The notes under the pieces were generated by a model that did no database searches, was not told where the DNA came from, and saw only the letters and a list, made by a program, of their open reading frames with translations. Positions 6,666-7,816 of a stretch of 7,816 nucleotides of DNA are shown piece after piece; the first letter of the stretch is position 1, and each line of letters opens with the position of its first letter. The translations under genes were made by a program, and so were the position numbers. Source of the stretch: Acidobacteriota bacterium (lineage in GTDB: Bacteria > Acidobacteriota > Vicinamibacteria > Vicinamibacterales > 2-12-FULL-66-21); NCBI GenBank assembly GCA_013362195.1, contig JABFWM010000031.1, positions 1 through 7,816 on the forward strand, written 5' to 3'.

Positions 6666-7305
6666 ATCGATGACAGATCGTGCAGGACGTCAATCGCCGC
6701 ACGTCGTACCGCGCCGCCAGTTCCGCTCCGCCCTCGATATCGGATCGCCGCCATCCGCTGCTGCCGACGGCGATGGTCGCGAGGTGTCGCTCGGGCTCAC
6801 GATGGCAGTCGACACACCACTCCATCGTCAGCGGCGCCGCCTGATACACCTCCGGCATCAGATCGACGGGGCCATGACACGTTTGACAGGCCACGGCCGC
6901 ACGCGCGTGCGCCGAGTGATCGAAGAACACGAAATCCGGGACGCGCGTGACGCGCCGCCACGGGATCGGCCGGCCGGTGGCGAGGCTGTCGCGCACCGGC
7001 GCGAACAGCGCCGACTGCACCAGGCTCTCCCAGTGGCACGGCACGCACGCCTTGGTCGGCGGCAGGCCGGCCATGGACGTCCGCTCGGCGCCGGCATGGC
7101 AGTAGCGGCAATCGATCTTCAAAGCGTTGACGTGAAGCGGATGGGCGAACGGGATCGGCTGGCGATACACCTGGTACTGCCCGGTGGCCGCCGGGCCGCG
7201 CGCCCACGCCCACAGCGCACCGGGTATGACGATGACGAGGGCGGCGGCCGCGACGATCGCGGCACGCAGAATGACGTCGGCGCGCGGTGCGAACAATTGC
7301 GCCAT
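6664..7305 (-). CDS. actA: ActA, membrane-anchored pentaheme cytochrome c of alternative complex III
   Basis: This 213-residue multiheme cytochrome takes electrons from the ActB Fe-S clusters and passes them towards ActE or an external acceptor on the periplasmic side. One uncleaved hydrophobic helix lies at about residues 12-34, with Arg8 and Arg14 near its start. Five CXXCH heme motifs follow: CRYCH (66-70), CVPCH (87-91), CQTCH (140-144), CVDCH (164-168) and CTICH (208-212). Extra histidines at 55 and 58 (FAHPLH) and at 130 and 133 (FDHSAH) are good candidates for distal ligands, giving bis-His hemes. PTKACVPCH and MEWCVDCHR are typical of the ActA and class III cytochrome c-like families. 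The last heme motif is only one residue from the C-terminus. The start is ATG at 7305-7303, with a GAGGAGG Shine-Dalgarno ten bases upstream that abuts the stop of the preceding protease gene. The spacing to actB is 13 bases. Confidence 0.96.
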   Translation of the reverse strand: MAQLFAPRADVILRAAIVAAAALVIVIPGALWAWARGPAATGQYQVYRQPIPFAHPLHVNALKIDCRYCHAGAERTSMAGLPPTKACVPCHWESLVQSALFAPVRDSLATGRPIPWRRVTRVPDFVFFDHSAHARAAVACQTCHGPVDLMPEVYQAAPLTMEWCVDCHREPERHLATIAVGSSGWRRSDIEGGAELAARYDVRRLTSCTICHR

Positions 7306-7315
7306 GTGGTGCGCG

Positions 7316-7322
7316 CCTCCTC
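7316..7322 (-). promoter_or_regulatory. Strong Shine-Dalgarno of actA
   Basis: The minus strand reads GAGGAGG, ten bases before the actA ATG. Its first G is the last base of the TAG stop of the hydrogenase protease gene. It is the strongest ribosome site in the window, and the tight fit leaves no room for a promoter or terminator between the two genes. Confidence 0.7.
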
Positions 7323-7810
7323 TACGCCGGACGCGCGCTGGGATCCGGCTGGCCCGTCTCGCGCTTCGCCACCAGCTCGCGGATCCGCTCCAGGGCCGGC
7401 TCCACGGCGGCCTCGACCGCGGGCGACAGCGCCATCGTCAACTCGTCGACGACCGCCGGCTCGCACCCGATCAGCACGACGCGCGGCGGCAGCACGCCGA
7501 CCGCCTTCGCCCATCCAAGGGCCTGCGACGGAACCGTCGCGTGCATGTCTGCATCCGGCGCGATCTCCACCGCTGTCACCTCGGACACGTAAATCGATCC
7601 GGGCGCTCCGCCCCGCCGCATCGCGTCCACGATCACCAGCCGATCGCAGCGCTCGAACAGTTCGTGCATCAGTTGAAAGCCCGCGATGCCGACATCGACG
7701 ATGCGCACGCCTTCGCAGAGGCCCTGGCGCTCGAGGCGACGCACCACCTCGACGCCGAAGCCATCGTCGCCCCGCAGCACGTTGCCGAACCCCGCCACGA
7801 CGGTGCGCAT
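7322..7810 (-). CDS. [NiFe]-hydrogenase maturation endopeptidase, HyaD/HybD type (peptidase M52)
   Basis: This is a 162-residue cytoplasmic endopeptidase that in this family removes the C-terminal peptide of a [NiFe]-hydrogenase large subunit after nickel insertion, closing the active site. The visible signature is GFGNVLRGDDGFG (7-19), then DVGIAGFQLMHEL (39-51), VIVDA (59-63) and HATVPSQAL (90-98). Asp16, Asp62 and His90 match the three nickel-sensing ligands known in HybD (Glu, Asp, His), with Asp replacing Glu at the first. GCEP (115-118) is also family-typical. The length fits the family, so the gene looks complete. ATG at 7810-7808 gives the usual MRTVVAGFGN opening. A GTG directly before it (7813-7811) is an alternative, and the ribosome site lies outside the window. 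It ends 16 bases before actA in the same direction. Such genes normally lie next to the hydrogenase they process, so structural genes are expected upstream, beyond the edge. Which hydrogenase group is unknown. Confidence 0.92.
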   Translation of the reverse strand: MRTVVAGFGNVLRGDDGFGVEVVRRLERQGLCEGVRIVDVGIAGFQLMHELFERCDRLVIVDAMRRGGAPGSIYVSEVTAVEIAPDADMHATVPSQALGWAKAVGVLPPRVVLIGCEPAVVDELTMALSPAVEAAVEPALERIRELVAKRETGQPDPSARPA

Positions 7811-7816
7811 CACGTT

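Larger units (their letters stand above)
217..7305 (-). other. Complete actABCDEF operon (alternative complex III)
   Basis: All six core subunits are present in the canonical order A-B-C-D-E-F with intact reading frames. The junctions are a 13-base gap (A/B) and four 4-base overlaps (B/C, C/D, D/E, E/F). I see no internal promoter or terminator. The unit appears to be read together with the protease gene before it and the membrane protein gene after it. The assembled complex would carry six c-type hemes, three [4Fe-4S] clusters and one [3Fe-4S] cluster, by count of motifs. The terminal oxidase or cytochrome c that takes its electrons is not in the window. Confidence 0.93.

Noticed and set aside
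5865..6950. A 361-codon open frame on the plus strand opposite actB and actA
   Set aside because: Same reasoning: low-complexity Arg-rich product, antisense to recognised genes, no ribosome site or family signal that I can see.

Overview
The window is GC-rich (my estimate from reading is about two thirds G+C) and every gene I can support lies on the minus strand, so transcription runs from the high coordinates to the low ones. It carries one compact, apparently single transcription unit. The unit begins off the right edge and runs off the left edge. The core is a complete alternative complex III (ACIII) operon, actABCDEF, encoding the membrane quinol:electron acceptor oxidoreductase that replaces the cytochrome bc1 complex in many bacteria. 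The high GC, the ACIII gene order and the absence of any bc1 gene fit Acidobacteriota (Vicinamibacteria-like), with Gemmatimonadota, Myxococcota or related phyla as alternatives. This placement is an inference from style and gene content, not an identification.

Layout in transcription order: (1) 7810-7322, a complete or nearly complete [NiFe]-hydrogenase maturation endopeptidase of the HyaD/HybD (M52) family, whose start sits at the window edge; (2) 7305-6664, actA, a pentaheme c-type cytochrome; (3) 6650-3816, actB, a Tat-exported fusion of a molybdopterin-oxidoreductase-like domain with a four-cluster Fe-S domain; (4) 3819-2449, actC, an NrfD/PsrC-type quinol-binding membrane subunit; (5) 2452-1928, actD, a two-helix DUF3341 subunit; (6) 1931-1371, actE, a monoheme cytochrome c lipoprotein; (7) 1374-217, actF, the second NrfD-like multi-helix subunit; (8) 192-1, the first 64 codons of an unrecognised small membrane protein that continues off the left edge. 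There is no gene-free stretch longer than about 25 bases, and I see no promoter, terminator, RNA gene, mobile element or CRISPR array.

From what is known of ACIII, quinol is oxidised at ActC. Electrons then pass through the Fe-S clusters of ActB to the hemes of ActA and ActE, and on to a cytochrome c or directly to a terminal oxidase. ActC and ActF are the paired membrane cores. The genes actB/C, actC/D, actD/E and actE/F overlap by exactly four bases (GTGA three times, ATGA once), which suggests translational coupling for a fixed stoichiometry.

The most notable point is that a hydrogenase maturation protease sits only 16 bases upstream of actA, with actA's Shine-Dalgarno abutting its stop codon. 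This implies that an uptake [NiFe] hydrogenase lies just outside the window and is co-transcribed with ACIII, which would place H2 oxidation and ACIII respiration under joint control. I found no wholly new system inside the window itself; the novelty, if any, is in that linkage, in the short N-terminus of ActB and in the unrecognised downstream gene.
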